This document shows, in pieces, positions 43,559 to 56,670 of a stretch of 64,000 nucleotides of DNA. Position 1 is the stretch's first letter. Each line of letters begins with the position of its first letter. Position numbers and translations under genes: made by a program. The DNA comes from Larix kaempferi (lineage: Eukaryota > Streptophyta > Pinopsida > Pinales > Pinaceae): assembly GCA_027924585.1 (NCBI GenBank), contig BSBM01000826.1, positions 14,477,501 to 14,541,500 on the forward strand, in the 5' to 3' direction. The notes beneath the pieces were generated by a model that saw nothing but the letters and a program-made list of their open reading frames with translations, made no database searches and was not told where the DNA came from.

Positions 43559-43560
43559 CA

Positions 43561-46500
43561 TGTAACATCCCGTAAAAATGAAAAAATTTAAATTTTTTTA
43601 AAATAGAAATAATTATCGAAGTTGTTAATGCGGAACATATAAAATAAATGAAATTCTTAACTAGGATAATTAATGACGATGACATGTCATAAATCTCAAA
43701 ATAAAATATGATGTAGTTGTATTTGCTGTTTCAGATTTAAATGGATGCTAAATCTCCTTAACGAAATATCTTTTATGATTATACACAAGAATACAAATTA
43801 CAGATCTGCTTAAGTTCTAAATGCGTTTACATTCTATACAAAGGTTTGTATTATTATGATGTTCTTGATGATGTGCTGACAATTTGTTTGTATGATGATG
43901 AAGGGGTCCTACAAGGTACCCTAGGGTTTACTTAGTTACGTTTAGCTAAGGCATTTGAATCCTGTTTCCATGTGCAGAAAGCAGATAAGAAATTCTACGA
44001 CAAACAAGTGTTAAGAGTATATGTGTCTTTCAATTCATCGTCAATGTAATATTAAAATGCTAAGTACTTCGTTGCGAAACATAATGCTGGAGGTATGGAT
44101 ATTTTAGTTCCAATTCTAGTTTATGTGCTCACTTACAAACTCTTCAATGTTATAACTTCACATCGTCAAATTGTTTTTATAATGCTATGTTTATTATCAT
44201 ATGCCTATTGTCATTAATATCAAAAGTAGTGATACCAATGTCCATTGGTAATTCTATTAGAAAGCTTGTAGAAATAATGTTTATACTATTGAACTATCAA
44301 GACAATTTGCATCTACAAAACTTAGACTATTCTAAGCCCCTAATTTATCATTTGATTATTATTACATAGTTAATATATGAAAAGTATCGTGACTAGTGCT
44401 TGTGCTATGAACTTAGCATTAGAGTGTATGTCGTCACCACTTAGACTATACCTATAGTATTACATTTATCATTAGTCTTTGCAATACATGACTAACATAT
44501 GAAATATATTGTGCATATGGTGTTTATGTTATGAACTTAGCATTATAATGTGTATCACACCATTTATCTATACCTATAGTCTCACGCTTTTTATTTTGAA
44601 TTGGAAATACATAGCTAAAGGATGAAACCAAATAGACTTTACCTTATGTGACTTTACGTATAATATAGTAATGAAAAGTTAATAAATCTATACTAACTTA
44701 TGCATTTTGCACTATACAAAAGCATGTGATATTAATATTGTCACGATGCATGAAAATAAACTTCGAGATTATATGATATGTATACTATGTAACTAACAAA
44801 GCAATCATTACGAATTTGACAGGGTTTTAAAGCTCATACTTAGCATGCTTTTGAACTGGCAAAGACAGGCCCTAGCATTAACGTTGCTCAGCTGTTCGGT
44901 GAGGTGGAAGCTTTGTTGGATGGTCTCCATGTGATTAAGTTTGTAATAAGCACATCAAAAGGCTGAGCTGTGCCATGCACTAACTCTCGGTCTATTGACT
45001 TAGTGACTTGGTAGATGAAGTAATCAATGCAATATTGATTTCAATCGTTACTCGAATATCAATGTGCCTTGACTGGCAGCTGATCTACCATTGATCTTCA
45101 TAAGATCTAGGGCTGAGAACAAAACCCTATTCTCGCATTGGTAAGTAATGGAGATTGGTTTTCCTGGCATTCATTTCATGTTTAGTGCTAAGGTTGGAGA
45201 GCCGATCGTTTCGCAACAATGTAGGGTTTTAGAGTTTGTTGAGAGGAGGACGCCTTCCTCGGTTTCAAACCTTGGACCTGTGAGAGATAGTTTAAAAGTT
45301 ATAGGCTTAAAGATCTTGAGCAGTTTAGTCATGATACAGCCGTTGCAATTTTGTGTGGTTCTTCTGTCAGTTGTTGAATGTAATTCGAACTGGTTTGATT
45401 CTCCAAAATGGAACCGTGTTCTGAGTTTTGAACTCATAGTTTGTTGTAAAATCCATTAGGCTCACTCGTTTTTGCTGGTGTGGTGTGTCAATGTTCAGGA
45501 GCTTCGTTTCTAAGGGTAATGTTTATCATAATAACCATCATAAAGTGAAACTTAGTTTTAAATCTGCGTTGTCTTGTTTTAAACTCTCTGAACTATAAAC
45601 TTTGCAAGTACCCACTTCGTAGGAAGATTCCTATGCAAAATATTAGAGAATGGGGATGCTGCTACTGCTTCCTGGTAAGCCTCAGTGGTTCTTGAAACCT
45701 CGTAGGTGCCTTTGGCATGGTTTTGTTCATGATATCTGTGTGCTGAGAGTTGGAAATATTCGGCCTTGTTTTGGTGATGGCCGAGTGTTAAGTTTTAATG
45801 TCTTATTTTGATAAATGCTGTAGAGAGGACAACCTTCAGTTTTTTAAGTTGCTATTCGGCTCTGTGATGCCTGGCTGCGTCATTTGAAAGGAACTTCGAT
45901 CTTGTGTTTGTACTGCTATATGTTAAGGGTAAAACCCTCTATAGTTTTGTGGAAACTTGAACTCGATTTAGTGTTCTCTAGTTGATAAGGGACAAACCTT
46001 GTAATAATGTTGGAATCGTGAAAAGTCCAAAATGTAAACTATGTTAAGGTTTTATTTATATTTTTGAATGCGAATGAAGAGCCGAGGGTTCACCTTTTTC
46101 TATAAGACAATGGCTCGTTTAAAATAAAATATTTTGTTTAAAATAATGGTTGAGGAAACAATTGTATAACTGTTGCTGTGATGCCGAACAATGGTAGTTG
46201 TATTTGACTGAAAATTATGGTTTGCATAACTATGAATAGATAGTTCCTATACTTCGTTATCGTTGTTGATATTTATGTTTTGGAATTGTGATAAGATAAA
46301 GTTCGGTCTGTTATATGTTTTTCAAATAGCTAGTGTCACATGGTTCTATTTTTTATCAAGAATGAAACCCTACTTGTAGCTTTCATTGGAAACTTTGCTT
46401 GTACTGAGCTTTGTACCTGAGACTGCGCCTTAACCTGTGCATGAAAAGGTGTAGGCACTGCATATGTTTTTAGTTAGGGTTATGAGCTATTGTTTAGACA

Positions 46501-48105
46501 TTGATAAAGAAATCGTACTTTCTGCTAAGTGATGTTTAGCGTCTTGTTAGTAATCTCGACATGTGTAAGGTATATTATGAATATCTAAAATGTTAGTTAG
46601 GGTTTGAAAAATCATAACTACTATAACCTCATAAATAATTGTCTAATATTTGCCATGAATGGCTTGATGATAAGTTTATGAACTATGTACTAAATCAACA
46701 TTCAGATTCTAGGGTTTGTGAAAACTTAGTGTTTGATTTTTACAATGATAGTATTTGTATCTGAGATTGAAAACTATATATTAATCTAAATGTGATAAAT
46801 AGTGATGAAAACATTAACAAGTGTTTTACTTATCAGCTGTAAATAACACTGTTATAGAGAATAGTTTTGCAGCTGTTATATAATTCTTAGAGTATGAAGT
46901 GCTTGTCAACATGAAATCTATAATATTGAAATACATATTGTTACTTATCTGGAATAGATAGAGATGAAATAAAAGTATGGATCTGTGCAGAAATAGAATG
47001 TGTTTTTCTTTTATTTAAGAAATAGATGAATGCTATGCATCTATTTATACTATACTATAATATTCCCTGCGTGTTAAACATATGTTTGAAATGACAGAAT
47101 TTAACAAGAACACTATTGTTTTCATCTTTTCATTCAAATGGCATTCTGCCTATCACTCATCTCTATTAATTTTTCTTTTCTGTACTAGAGTACTATACAG
47201 ATAACAGTATGGGAAAAATACATAAAAGAATTTAATTATTCACTTCAATTACTTAATTATTCTTGAAACAAATCATCCTTAAGTCAAAAAATGAATTAGT
47301 TCTTTCTGCATAACTGTAAATAATAATTCTATCATGCATAAAACATTTAATTGTAAACAAGAGGAAGAACAGTAAAACCTGGTAGACTGTAGGAGAAACA
47401 AACAGCCCAAGGAACTTATTCCACCCAACCTATTCCCGAAGATAACTAAGTTACATGCCTTAGGACCACCGAGCCTATTCACTGAACCACCAGGAGGAAG
47501 ATTCTGTAGAAGCCTTAGTACATCAACTTACAGTAGAATATAGCTTATCCAGTCCTAAAAACTCAGCAGTCAAAGAGACCTACACCAGCACCTCTGGTTT
47601 TCCTTCTCAGAATAACTAGCAGACTCACTGCTCTCACATAGCCTCCCTATTCAAATCTCTCAGTGATCACCTGCACTTGAGGCATATTTATGCAAAAATA
47701 TTGTAGGAGCTTCCTACCCAATTTGAATTGACTTATCTAGGTTGCCTAGGCCTTTTAATGGTTAACTTGTCATTAATGAGCTGACTGCTCTCTTCCAACC
47801 ACCTGGGGGATAATGCCACAAATTTAGGGGTAGTTGTCCCATAACCAATAGCTAGTGGTGGAGTGCAAATGCTGCCATCTGTCCCATACCTTCTAACAGC
47901 TTCCATTCCTCCTAGTGGGTCAGTGAACACTCATTTAACAGTTCCCTTGGGTGTTTTTCTCCTATTTTAATTTATTAAATAATAATAATCAGTAATTAAA
48001 ATCATCCTTGACCAAACTTGGTCATAATTACAAAACTTTGTAATTATAATTTAACATAAAGTATTTTGCAATAAAATAATATTCTCAAAATTTGGGTAGG
48101 TGACA
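43561..48105 (-). repeat. Gypsy LTR B (4545 bp), shared by G1 and G2
   Basis: Plus-strand TGTAACATCCCG to GGGTAGGTGACA. It acts as 5' LTR for G1 (primer-binding site beside it at 43,547) and as 3' LTR for G2 (polypurine tract beside it at 48,110). Confidence 0.92.
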
Positions 48106-48256
48106 TACACCCCCCCTTAAGTCTCAACATCCTCCTCGATGTTGTTCAATGACTCTCTGAGTGTTCTTGAAACAGAGTTGGGTATGTTGCTCGCATACTA
48201 CTCTCCAACTCCCAGGTTGCCTCTTCTGGGCTAAGGTGATTCCATTGCACCTTTAC

Positions 48257-49138
48257 CTACCCAATGGTGCGATTCCAGAGTAGAGTTTCCCTCCTTTTGA
48301 GGATACAGTCCGGTTCCACCTGAAAATCATCGTCTTGTCCCACATGTACATCATTCCAATTTACAACATGAGTAGCATCGTGTACATGCTTCTTTAAAAA
48401 TGATATATGAAAAACATTATGTATCTTTAGATTTGGTGGCAAAGCTAGTTGGTATGCCACTGGTCCAACCCTTGACAAAATTTCGAAAGGACCCCAATAC
48501 CTGGGTACCAGCTTGGCATAGCTTCCCAAATTCAATGAACTTTTTTTCGGTCTTGCCTTAAGAAAAACACGTTCACCAACCTGGAACTCTTTAGGAGTCC
48601 TTCTAAGATCTGCTTGACTCTTTTGCTTATCTTCAACAGCTTTAATATTTATTTGTACCTGTTTCACAATTAGTTCTAATTCTTGCAACAATTCAGGTCC
48701 TAGAATAACTCTATTTACTGGGTCATTCCAAGAAACAGGCGTATCACATTTCCTACCATAATGAATTTCAAAAGGGCTAAGCCTGGCTGAGGCATGATAA
48801 TGGTTATTATATGCAAATTCTGCTAAATGCAAGTAGTCCTCCCACTTACCAGGCTGATCCTTAACATACATCCTAAGCATGTCTTCCAATACCTGATTCA
48901 ATCTTTTTGTCTGTCCATCCGTTTGTGGATGAAATGTTGTACTGAAGTTTAAGGTTGTATTCAACCCTTTAAACAAATACCTCCAAAAGTTTCCAGTAAA
49001 CTTAGAATCACGGTATGAAATTATCACTTTTGGTATCCCATGTAATTGAAAAATCTGTTTCATGAAGATTTCTGCAATGTCTGGAGCCTTATGAGTAGTC
49101 TTTATAGGTATAAAATGTATTGCCTTGCTGATTGTCAT
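48257..49138 (-). pseudogene. G2 integrase core and C-terminal part
   Basis: Open for 293 codons: ITKTT-type start at the deletion junction, AIHFIPIKTTHKAPDIAEIF, VIISYRDSKFTGNFW (catalytic Asp region, DRD changed to YRD), HPQTDGQTKRLNQVLEDML and NVFHISFLKKHV. It stops at TAG 48,257-48,259, the same position as in G1 inside the chromodomain. The first catalytic Asp segment is removed by the deletion, so the enzyme is inactive. Confidence 0.88.
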
Positions 49139-49560
49139 CTTATTCAGCTGGCAATAATCTATACACAGTATTAAAGTGCCATCTTTCTTTTTAACAAATG
49201 TAACAAGTGCTCCCTAAGGAGACATGCTGGGTCTTATATAGTTTTTATCAATCAGTTCCTTCAACTGTGATTTCAACTCATTTAATTCCAGTATATTCAT
49301 CCTATATGGAACTTTAGAATTTGGTATCCCTCCTACTATTAAATCGATGGTAAAATCTAGGTCTCTCTTAGGAGGTAATCCTGTAATCTCTTCAGGAAAA
49401 ATATCTTGGAAATATTTTAGGACAGGTATATCTTCTAGTTTCAGTTTGTCCTCTTTAGTAATCAACTCATCATTCACTACATTTACTCCAAACATTTGAC
49501 ATCCTTTTCTAACTGCTCTCTTTACTTACATAGCTGAAATCTGTCTAAGGGATGTATTTC
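49139..49560 (-). pseudogene. G2 reverse transcriptase N-terminal remnant
   Basis: Only the segment up to LNKM near the junction remains: [51 protein letters not shown] (49,214) follows, then [21 protein letters not shown]. The FIDD catalytic box is absent. Confidence 0.85.
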
Positions 49561-49654
49561 TTGGAATACCTCTTACTTCTACTATTTCTCCTTCATCATT
49601 TAAACATATAAAATTTTTCTCATAACAATTCAGAATGACATGATGGGCTTCTAA

Positions 49655-49933
49655 CTAGTCCATTCCAATTATGATATCATATGATCCTAAAGGTAAAACA
49701 TTCAACCTGGTTTGTGTCTTTAACTGATTCATGGATAAAGCACAACTTTCAATAAAATCAAATACTTTCCTTTTTGTTCTTGTTGCTAGTCTAACTAACC
49801 AGGATTTATCGAATTTTTCTGTTTCCAAATTAAAACTTTCTACAATATCTAGTGATATATGACTCAGGCTAGCACCTGGATCAATCAAAATAGTAACATG
49901 ATGGTTTTGTAGCATACCTTCAATCTCTACCAT
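49655..49933 (-). pseudogene. G2 aspartic protease
   Basis: Frame with GMLQNHHVTILIDPGASLSH, CALSMNQLKTQTRLNVLPLG and YDIIIGMD. Like G1 it has DPGA for DSGA, so this is an inherited family trait and not a private mutation. Confidence 0.83.
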
Positions 49934-49949
49934 ATAGACTTGATGCTAT

Positions 49950-51290
49950 GTTTTCCTGTTGTCTAGTGCTCCATTAATTATGGGCATCTCCCTTGCCAAG
50001 TCTCCAACAGTAGGTTTAGTCTCTATGGAATGAATATTGTTAGTTGTCCGCTTCCTCTTGGGGAATTCTGATGCATAATGAGGACCTTCACACTCAAAAA
50101 AATTGATAGGTGCCTTTTGGTCATTAGTTCCGGTAGCATTGGGAGTATTTCTAGGAGGTGTAAAATTCTGCTGCTAATTATTTATGGGATTGTTTCCTTG
50201 AAAATTCCGATTCTAAATTTTTTTCTTTTGGAAACCAGAATTTCCACTAAACTTGAATTTTTTCCTTTTTAGCTCAAAGTTGTTCGGTTTATGATTTTTC
50301 CAGTTTGATATCCCTTCTCTTTTCCAATTAGTGTCATAACAGAAATTTGCTTTCCTCATGGCCTCTTCTAAGGTCTTTGGATTTTCATACTCTATTCTGT
50401 CCTTGATGTTGAAAGGTAGAAAACTCAGGTATCTTTGAATCTTCGGTTTTTCTTCCATGAGGTATGGCACATACCTCAGTCAATTCAGAAATTTACTGTT
50501 CATCTCTTTCATGTTCATACTTCCCAGCTTTAAATCATAGAATTCCTTGGATTTTTCTTCATAGTATTGTTCAGATAGGAACTTTTTCTTAAAGTATCTT
50601 TTAAAAGTGCTCCAATTTACATCCTTGTCTTTGATTCCCTTCAATCTTTTGATGTCCTACCACCAAATATCTGCCTTTCCAATAAATTTGTATATTGCCA
50701 TCTTTGCCTTCAATGATTCTGAATAATCATAAATTTGGAAGTACTTCTTCATGCCGGACAACCATGCTTTCATTGTCTCTCCTTTTTTTGTTTGACCATT
50801 GAAGGTTAGGGGTTTGATTTTCTTAAACTCCCCAGAAATCTGTTAATACTGTTTGTAACTTTTTCTTTTGGTTTTGTAGTCTCCTTCGCTGCTATCACTT
50901 GAATAATTTCGTTTCTTTTTGTGTTTTTCATGGCCAGCTTCTAATGATGTTGAAATGTTGTTTGCATCATCAATTTTCATTTTCTTACCCCTGTCTTGAT
51001 GATGTAAATCTTCAATCTTGGAGGTATTTTAAATTTCTCTATCCTGTTCATCAGTTGGGCATTGTTCGAACAATACTTGATTAAGTTCTTCTTGTGCCTT
51101 CTGAATTTTCTCATTGTCTTGTTTTACATATTTGATTTCTTCTTTTAAGTCTTGAAATGTATGTAATAATTCTGATGAATTGTCATTTAATTCGCCATGG
51201 ACTTCTTCTTCATAATGATGTCCCATGCTATGACTGTTGGGTCGAAATCCGTCCTCTATATGTTCAGCGGATCCTTCCATACATGTAGCT
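49950..51290 (-). pseudogene. G2 gag, fragmented
   Basis: Pieces homologous to G1 gag: MEGSAEHIEDGFRPNSHSMG at the start, a core with YLMEEKPKIQRYLSFLPFNI and KTLEEAMRKANFCYDTNWKR, then the Asn/Lys-rich segment and a damaged knuckle. Several stops and small indels. Confidence 0.8.
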
Positions 51291-51420
51291 AAAAAATAAT
51301 TAATGTATAACACAAATATTTAAATTGAATTAATAATATTTCTGTTGTAAATAAATTTTCTGTTGCGTGTTCCTTGGACCTATTCAGGCCTAGAGTTTTA
51401 ACATGAGCTCTTATACCACA

Positions 51421-54400
51421 TGTAACATCCCGTAAAAATACAAAAATATAAATATTTTTAAAATAACAATAATTATCAAAGTTGCTAATGCGGAACATAT
51501 AAAATAATTGAAATTATTACTAGGATAATTAATGACGATGACACGTCATAATTCTCAAAATAAAATATGATGTAGTTGTTTTTGCTATGTTAGATTTAAA
51601 TGGATGCTAAATCTCCTTAACGAAAGATCTTTTATGATTATACACAAGAATACAAATTACAGATCTGCATAAGTTCTAAATGCGTTTACATGCTATACAT
51701 AGGTTTGTATTATTATGATGTTCTTGATGATGTGCTGACAGTTTTTTTGTATGATGATGAAGGGGTCCTACGAGGTACCCTGGGGTTTACTTAGCTACGT
51801 TAAGATAAGGCATTTGAATCCTATTTCCATGTGTAGAACGCAAGTAAGAAATTCTACGATAAACAGGTGTTAAGAGTACACGTGTCTTTCAATTCATCGT
51901 CAATGTAATATTAAAATGCTAAGTACTTCCTTGCGAAACATAATACTGTAGGTATGGATATTTTAGTTCCAATTCCATTTTATGTGCTAACTTACAAACT
52001 CTTTAATGTTATAACTTCATGTCGTCAAATTGTTTTTATAATGCTATGTTTATTATCATATGCCTATTGTCATTAATATCAAAAGTAGTGATACCAATGT
52101 CCATTGGTAATTCTATTAGAAAGCTTGTAGAAATAATGTTTATACTATTGAACTATCAATACAATTTGCATCTACATAAATTAGACTATTCTAAGTCTCG
52201 AATTTATCATTTGATTATTATTACATAGTTAATATATGAAAATTATAGTTACTAGTGCTTGTGCTATGAACTTAGCATTAGAGTGTATGTCATCACCACT
52301 TAGACTATACCTATAGTATTAAATTTATCATTAGTCTTTGCAATACATTACTAACATATGAAATATATTGTGCATATGGTGTTTATGCTATGAACTTAGC
52401 ATTATAATGTGTATCACACCATTTATCTATACCTATAGTCTCACACTTATTATTTTGAATTGGAAATACATAGCTAAAGCATGAAACCAAATATACTTTA
52501 CCTTATGTGACTTTACGTATAATATAGGAATGAAAAGTTAATAAATATATACTAACTTATGCATTTTGCACTATACAAAAGCATGTGATATTAATTTTGT
52601 CACGATGTATGAAAATAACCTTCGGGATTATATGATATGTATACTATGTAACTAACAAAGCAATCATTACGAATTTGACAGGGTTTTAAAGCTCGTACTT
52701 AGCATGCTTTTGAACTGGTAAAGACAGGCCCTAGCATTAACATTGCTCGGTTGTTCGTTGAGGTGGAAGCTTTGTTGGACGGTCTCCACGTGATTAAATT
52801 TGTAATAAGCACATCAAAAGGCTGAGTTGTGCCATGCACTAACTCTCGGTCTGCTGACTTGGCGACTTGGTAGATGAAGTAATCAATGCAATATTGATTT
52901 CAATCGTTGCATGAATATCAACATACCTTGACTGGTAGTTGATCTTCATAAGATCTAGGGTGAGAATGAAACCCTATTCTCGCATTGGTAAGTAATGGAG
53001 ATTGGTTTTCCTGACATTCATTTCGTGTTTAGTGGTAAGGTTGGAGAGAAAACCGTTTCACAGTAATGTAGGGTTTTAGAGTTTGTTTAGAGGAGGATTC
53101 CTTCCTCGGTTTCGAACCTTGGACCTGTGAGAGATAGTTTAAAAGTTACTGGCTTAAAGATCTTAAGCAGTGTAGTCATGATATAGCCGTTGTAGTTTTG
53201 TGTGGTTCTTCTGTCAGTTGTTGAATGTAATTCGAACTGGTTCGATTCTCCAAAATGGAACCGTCTTCTGAGTTTTGAACTCGTAGTTTGCTGTAAAATC
53301 CATTAGGCTCCGTCGTTTTTGCTGGTGTGGTGTTTCAATGTTCAAGAGCTTCATTTCTAAGGGTAAGTTTTATCATAATAACCATCATACAGTGGAACTT
53401 AGTCTTAAATCTGCGTTGTCTTGTTTTAACCTCTCTGAACTGTAAACTTTGCAAGTACCCACTTCGTAGGAAGATTCATATGCAGAAGATTGGAGAATGG
53501 GGATGCTGCTACTGCTTCTTGGTAAGCCTCGGTGGTTCTTGAAACCTCATAGTTTCCTTTGGCATGGTTTTGTTGGTAATTACTGTGTGCCGAGAGTTGG
53601 AAATATTTGAACTTGTTCGGGTGATGGCTGAGTGTTAAGTTTTAATGTCTTATTTTGATAAATGTTGTAGAGAGGATAACCTTCAGTTGTTTAAGTTGCT
53701 ATTCGGCTCTGTGATGCCTGGCTGCGTCGTTTGAAAGGAACTTTGATCTAGTGTTTGTACTACTATATGTTAAGGGTAAAACCCTGTATAGTTTTGTGGA
53801 AACTTGAACTCGATTTAGTGTTCTTTGATTGATAAGGGATAGACCATGTAATAATTATGGAATCGTGAAAAGTCCAAAATGTAAACTTTGTTAAGGTTTT
53901 ATTTATAGTTTTGAATGTGAATCAAGAGCCGAGGGTTCACCTTTTTCTGTAAGACAATGGCACGTTTAAAATAAAATAATTTGTTTAAAATAATGGTTGA
54001 GGAAACAATTGTATAATTGTTGTTGTGATTCCAAACAACGGTAGTTGTCTTTGGCCGAGAGTTATGGTTTGCATAACTGTGAATAGATAGTTCATGTACT
54101 TCGTTATCGTTGTTGATATTTATGTTTTGGAATTGTGATAAGATAAAGTTCGGTCTATTATATGTTATCGAAATTTCTAGTGTCACAGGGTTCTATTTTG
54201 TATCAGGAATGAAATCCTACCTGTAGCTTTCGTTGTCAACCTTGCTTGTACTGAGCTTTGTACCCGAGACTGGGCCTTAACCTGTGCATGGAAAGGTGTA
54301 GGCACTGTATATGTTGTTAGTTAGGGTTGTGAGCTATTCTTTAGACATTGATAAAGAAATCGTACTTCTGCTAAGTGATGTTTAGCGTCTTGTTAGTAAT

Positions 54401-55942
54401 CTGGACATGTGTAAGGGATATTATGAATATCTAAAATGTTAGTTAGGGTTTGAAAAATCATAACTACTATAACCTCAGAAATAATTGTCTAATATTTGAC
54501 ATGAATGCTTGATGATAAGTTTATGAACTGTGTACTAAATCAACATTCAGATTCTAGGGTTTGATTTTTACAATGATAGTATTTGTATCTGAGATTGAAA
54601 ACTATATATTAATCTAAATGTGATAAATAATGATGAAAACATTAATAAGTGTTTTACTTATAAGCTATAAATAACATTGTTATAGAGAATGGTTTTGCAG
54701 CTATTATATAATTCTAAGAGTATGAAGTGCTTGTCAACATGAAATCTATAATATTGAAATACATATTGTTACTTACCTGGAATAGATAGAGATGAAATAA
54801 AAGTATGGATATGTGCAGAAACAAAATGTGTTTTTCTTTTATGTAAGAAATAAATGAATGTTATGCATCTATTTATACTATACTGTAATATTTCCCGCGT
54901 GTTAAACATATGATTGAAATGACGGAATTTAACAAGAACACTAATGTATTCATCTTTTCATTCAAATGGCATTCTGCCTATCACTCATCTCTATTAATCT
55001 TTCTTTTCTGTACTAGAGTACTATATAGATAACAGTATGGGAAAAATATAGAGAAGAATTTATTCATTCACTTCAATTACTTAATTATTCTTGAAACAAA
55101 TCATCATTAAGTAAGAAAATGAATTAGTTCTTTCTGTATAACTATAACTAATAATTCTATCATTGCAGAAAACATTTAATTGTAAACAAGAGTAAGAACA
55201 GTAAAACCTGGTAGACTGTAGGAGAAACAAACAGCCCAAGGAACCTATTCCACCCAACCTATTCCTGAAGACAACCAAGTTACTTGCCTTAGGACCCCTG
55301 AGCCTGTTCACTAAACCACTAGGAGGAAGATTCTATAGAATCCTTAGTACATCAACTTGCAGTAGAATATAGCTTATCCAGTCCTGAAAACTCAGCAGTC
55401 AAAGAGACCTGCACCAACACCTCTAGTTTTCCTTCTTAGAATAACTAGCAGACTCACCGTTGCACTCTCACATAGCCTCCCTATTCGAATCTCTCAGTGA
55501 TCACCTGATACACTTGAGGAATATTTCTGCAGAAATATTGTAGGAGCTGCCTGCTCAATTCGAATTGCCTTATCTAGGTTGCCTAGGCCTTTTAATGGTT
55601 AACTGGTCATTAATGAGTGGACTGCTCTCTTCCACCCACCTAGGGGATAATGCCACAAATTTAGGGGTAGTTGTCCCATAACCAACAGCTAGTGGTGGAG
55701 TGCAAATGCTTCCATCTGTCCCATGCCTTCTAACAGCTTCCATTCCTCCTAGTGGGTCAGTGAACACTCATTTAACAGTTCCCTTGGGCGTTTGTCTCCT
55801 ATTTTAATTTATTAAATAATAATAATCAGTAATTACAATCATCCTTGACCAAACTTGGTCATAATTACAAAACTTTGTAATTATAATTTAACATAAACTA
55901 TTTTGCAATAAAATAATATTCTCAAAATTTGGGTAGGTGACA
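51421..55942 (-). repeat. Gypsy LTR C (4522 bp), 5' LTR of G2
   Basis: Plus-strand TGTAACATCCCG to GGGTAGGTGACA. A degraded primer-binding site (minus TGGTATAAGAGC, one mismatch) lies at 51,407-51,418. It is followed at 55,943 by AGATC and the C1 reverse transcriptase. Confidence 0.92.
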
Positions 55943-56600
55943 AGATCCTTCATGTTGAACTTGGAGGATAACTACATTTCACCTCTCTGATTCTAGACCA
56001 ACAACATGTCATCGAAATACAAAAATACATATATGAAATGACCACATAATGATCATCCTAAATCCTCACTAATACTAACTATTGGATATACATATCCTAG
56101 GCGATTGTTTTAAACCATAGAGAGACTTCTTGAGCTTATAGACCATCTATTTTTCTCCTTCCACTATAAAACCTTCATGTTTCTTCATATATATTTATTC
56201 CTCAAGATCACTATAAATAAATGTTTTCTTTACACCCATCTACTCTATCTCAAGATCAATTGTTGCAACTAAAGAAATTAGTACCCTTATGGAAGTTAGC
56301 TTAGCAACAGGAGAGAAAATATCACCAAAGTCGATGGCCTCGACTTGGCAATATCCTTTCGATGCCAGTCGAGACTTGTATTACTCAACTTGATTGTCGC
56401 ATTTAACGTTTTCTTGAAAACCCACTTACTAATGATGGGATTCCTTCCATTTGGTAACGCGACTAGATCCCATGTTTCATTCTTCTTCAAGGACTCCATT
56501 TCTTCTTTCATGGTCGTTTTCCATAATTTTCATTCTATTGAGTTGATTGCTTGCTTTACTAACCCGGGATAGTATTTTATGGAAGATAATGAAAAAGAAG
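55943..56600 (-). pseudogene. C1 reverse transcriptase, first part
   Basis: Minus-strand: MKEEMESLKKNETWDLVALP, NPIISKWVFKKTLNA, a degraded middle, YKLKKSLYGLKQSPR near 56,130 and a damaged YVDDM region near 55,990, ending SSKFNMKDL at the insertion point of the Gypsy array. Stops are present. Confidence 0.8.
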
Positions 56601-56670
56601 ACTGAAAATCGGGTGGATTGTACATTTCTAGTTGTTTCCTTGCTTGACCAGACCTCCTAACATCCAGAGT

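Larger units (their letters stand above)
38660..43560 (-). mobile_element. G1 internal region, chromodomain-type Gypsy
   Basis: In minus-strand order: primer-binding site (43,547-43,558), gag, protease, RT, RNase H, integrase, chromodomain-like end and polypurine tract (GGGGGGG, 38,664-38,670). All expected domains are present, with scattered stops, many TAG. The integrase and chromodomain suggest the Tekay/Del group of chromoviruses. Confidence 0.9.
48106..51420 (-). mobile_element. G2 internal region, deleted Gypsy
   Basis: Same organisation as G1 but 3.3 kb instead of 4.9 kb. The integrase core (from 49,138 down) is joined directly to the start of RT (49,139 up), removing the RT palm, RNase H and integrase zinc domain. 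Junction: GCCTTGCTGA|TTGTCATCTT, each side matching G1 near 39,680 and 41,243. In the stretch I compared (48,340-48,417 with 38,890-38,967) there are about 6 differences in 78 bases. Confidence 0.9.
34128..55942 (-). mobile_element. Tandem Gypsy array: LTR A - G1 - LTR B - G2 - LTR C
   Basis: Three LTRs of about 4.5 kb alternate with two internal regions in the same orientation, sharing the middle LTR. One pair of near-identical 5-bp target duplications flanks the whole array, and none is visible at LTR B. The array lies inside C1. Both internals are chromodomain-type Gypsy. G2 has lost most of RT, RNase H and the integrase zinc region. Confidence 0.9.

Noticed and set aside
47733-47930. 65-codon minus-strand frame in the LTRs (also 55,570-55,767) as a conserved protein
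   Set aside because: It lacks an ATG at the apparent start, is interrupted near its end in LTR A, and shows no domain. It is probably a fortuitously open U3 stretch.
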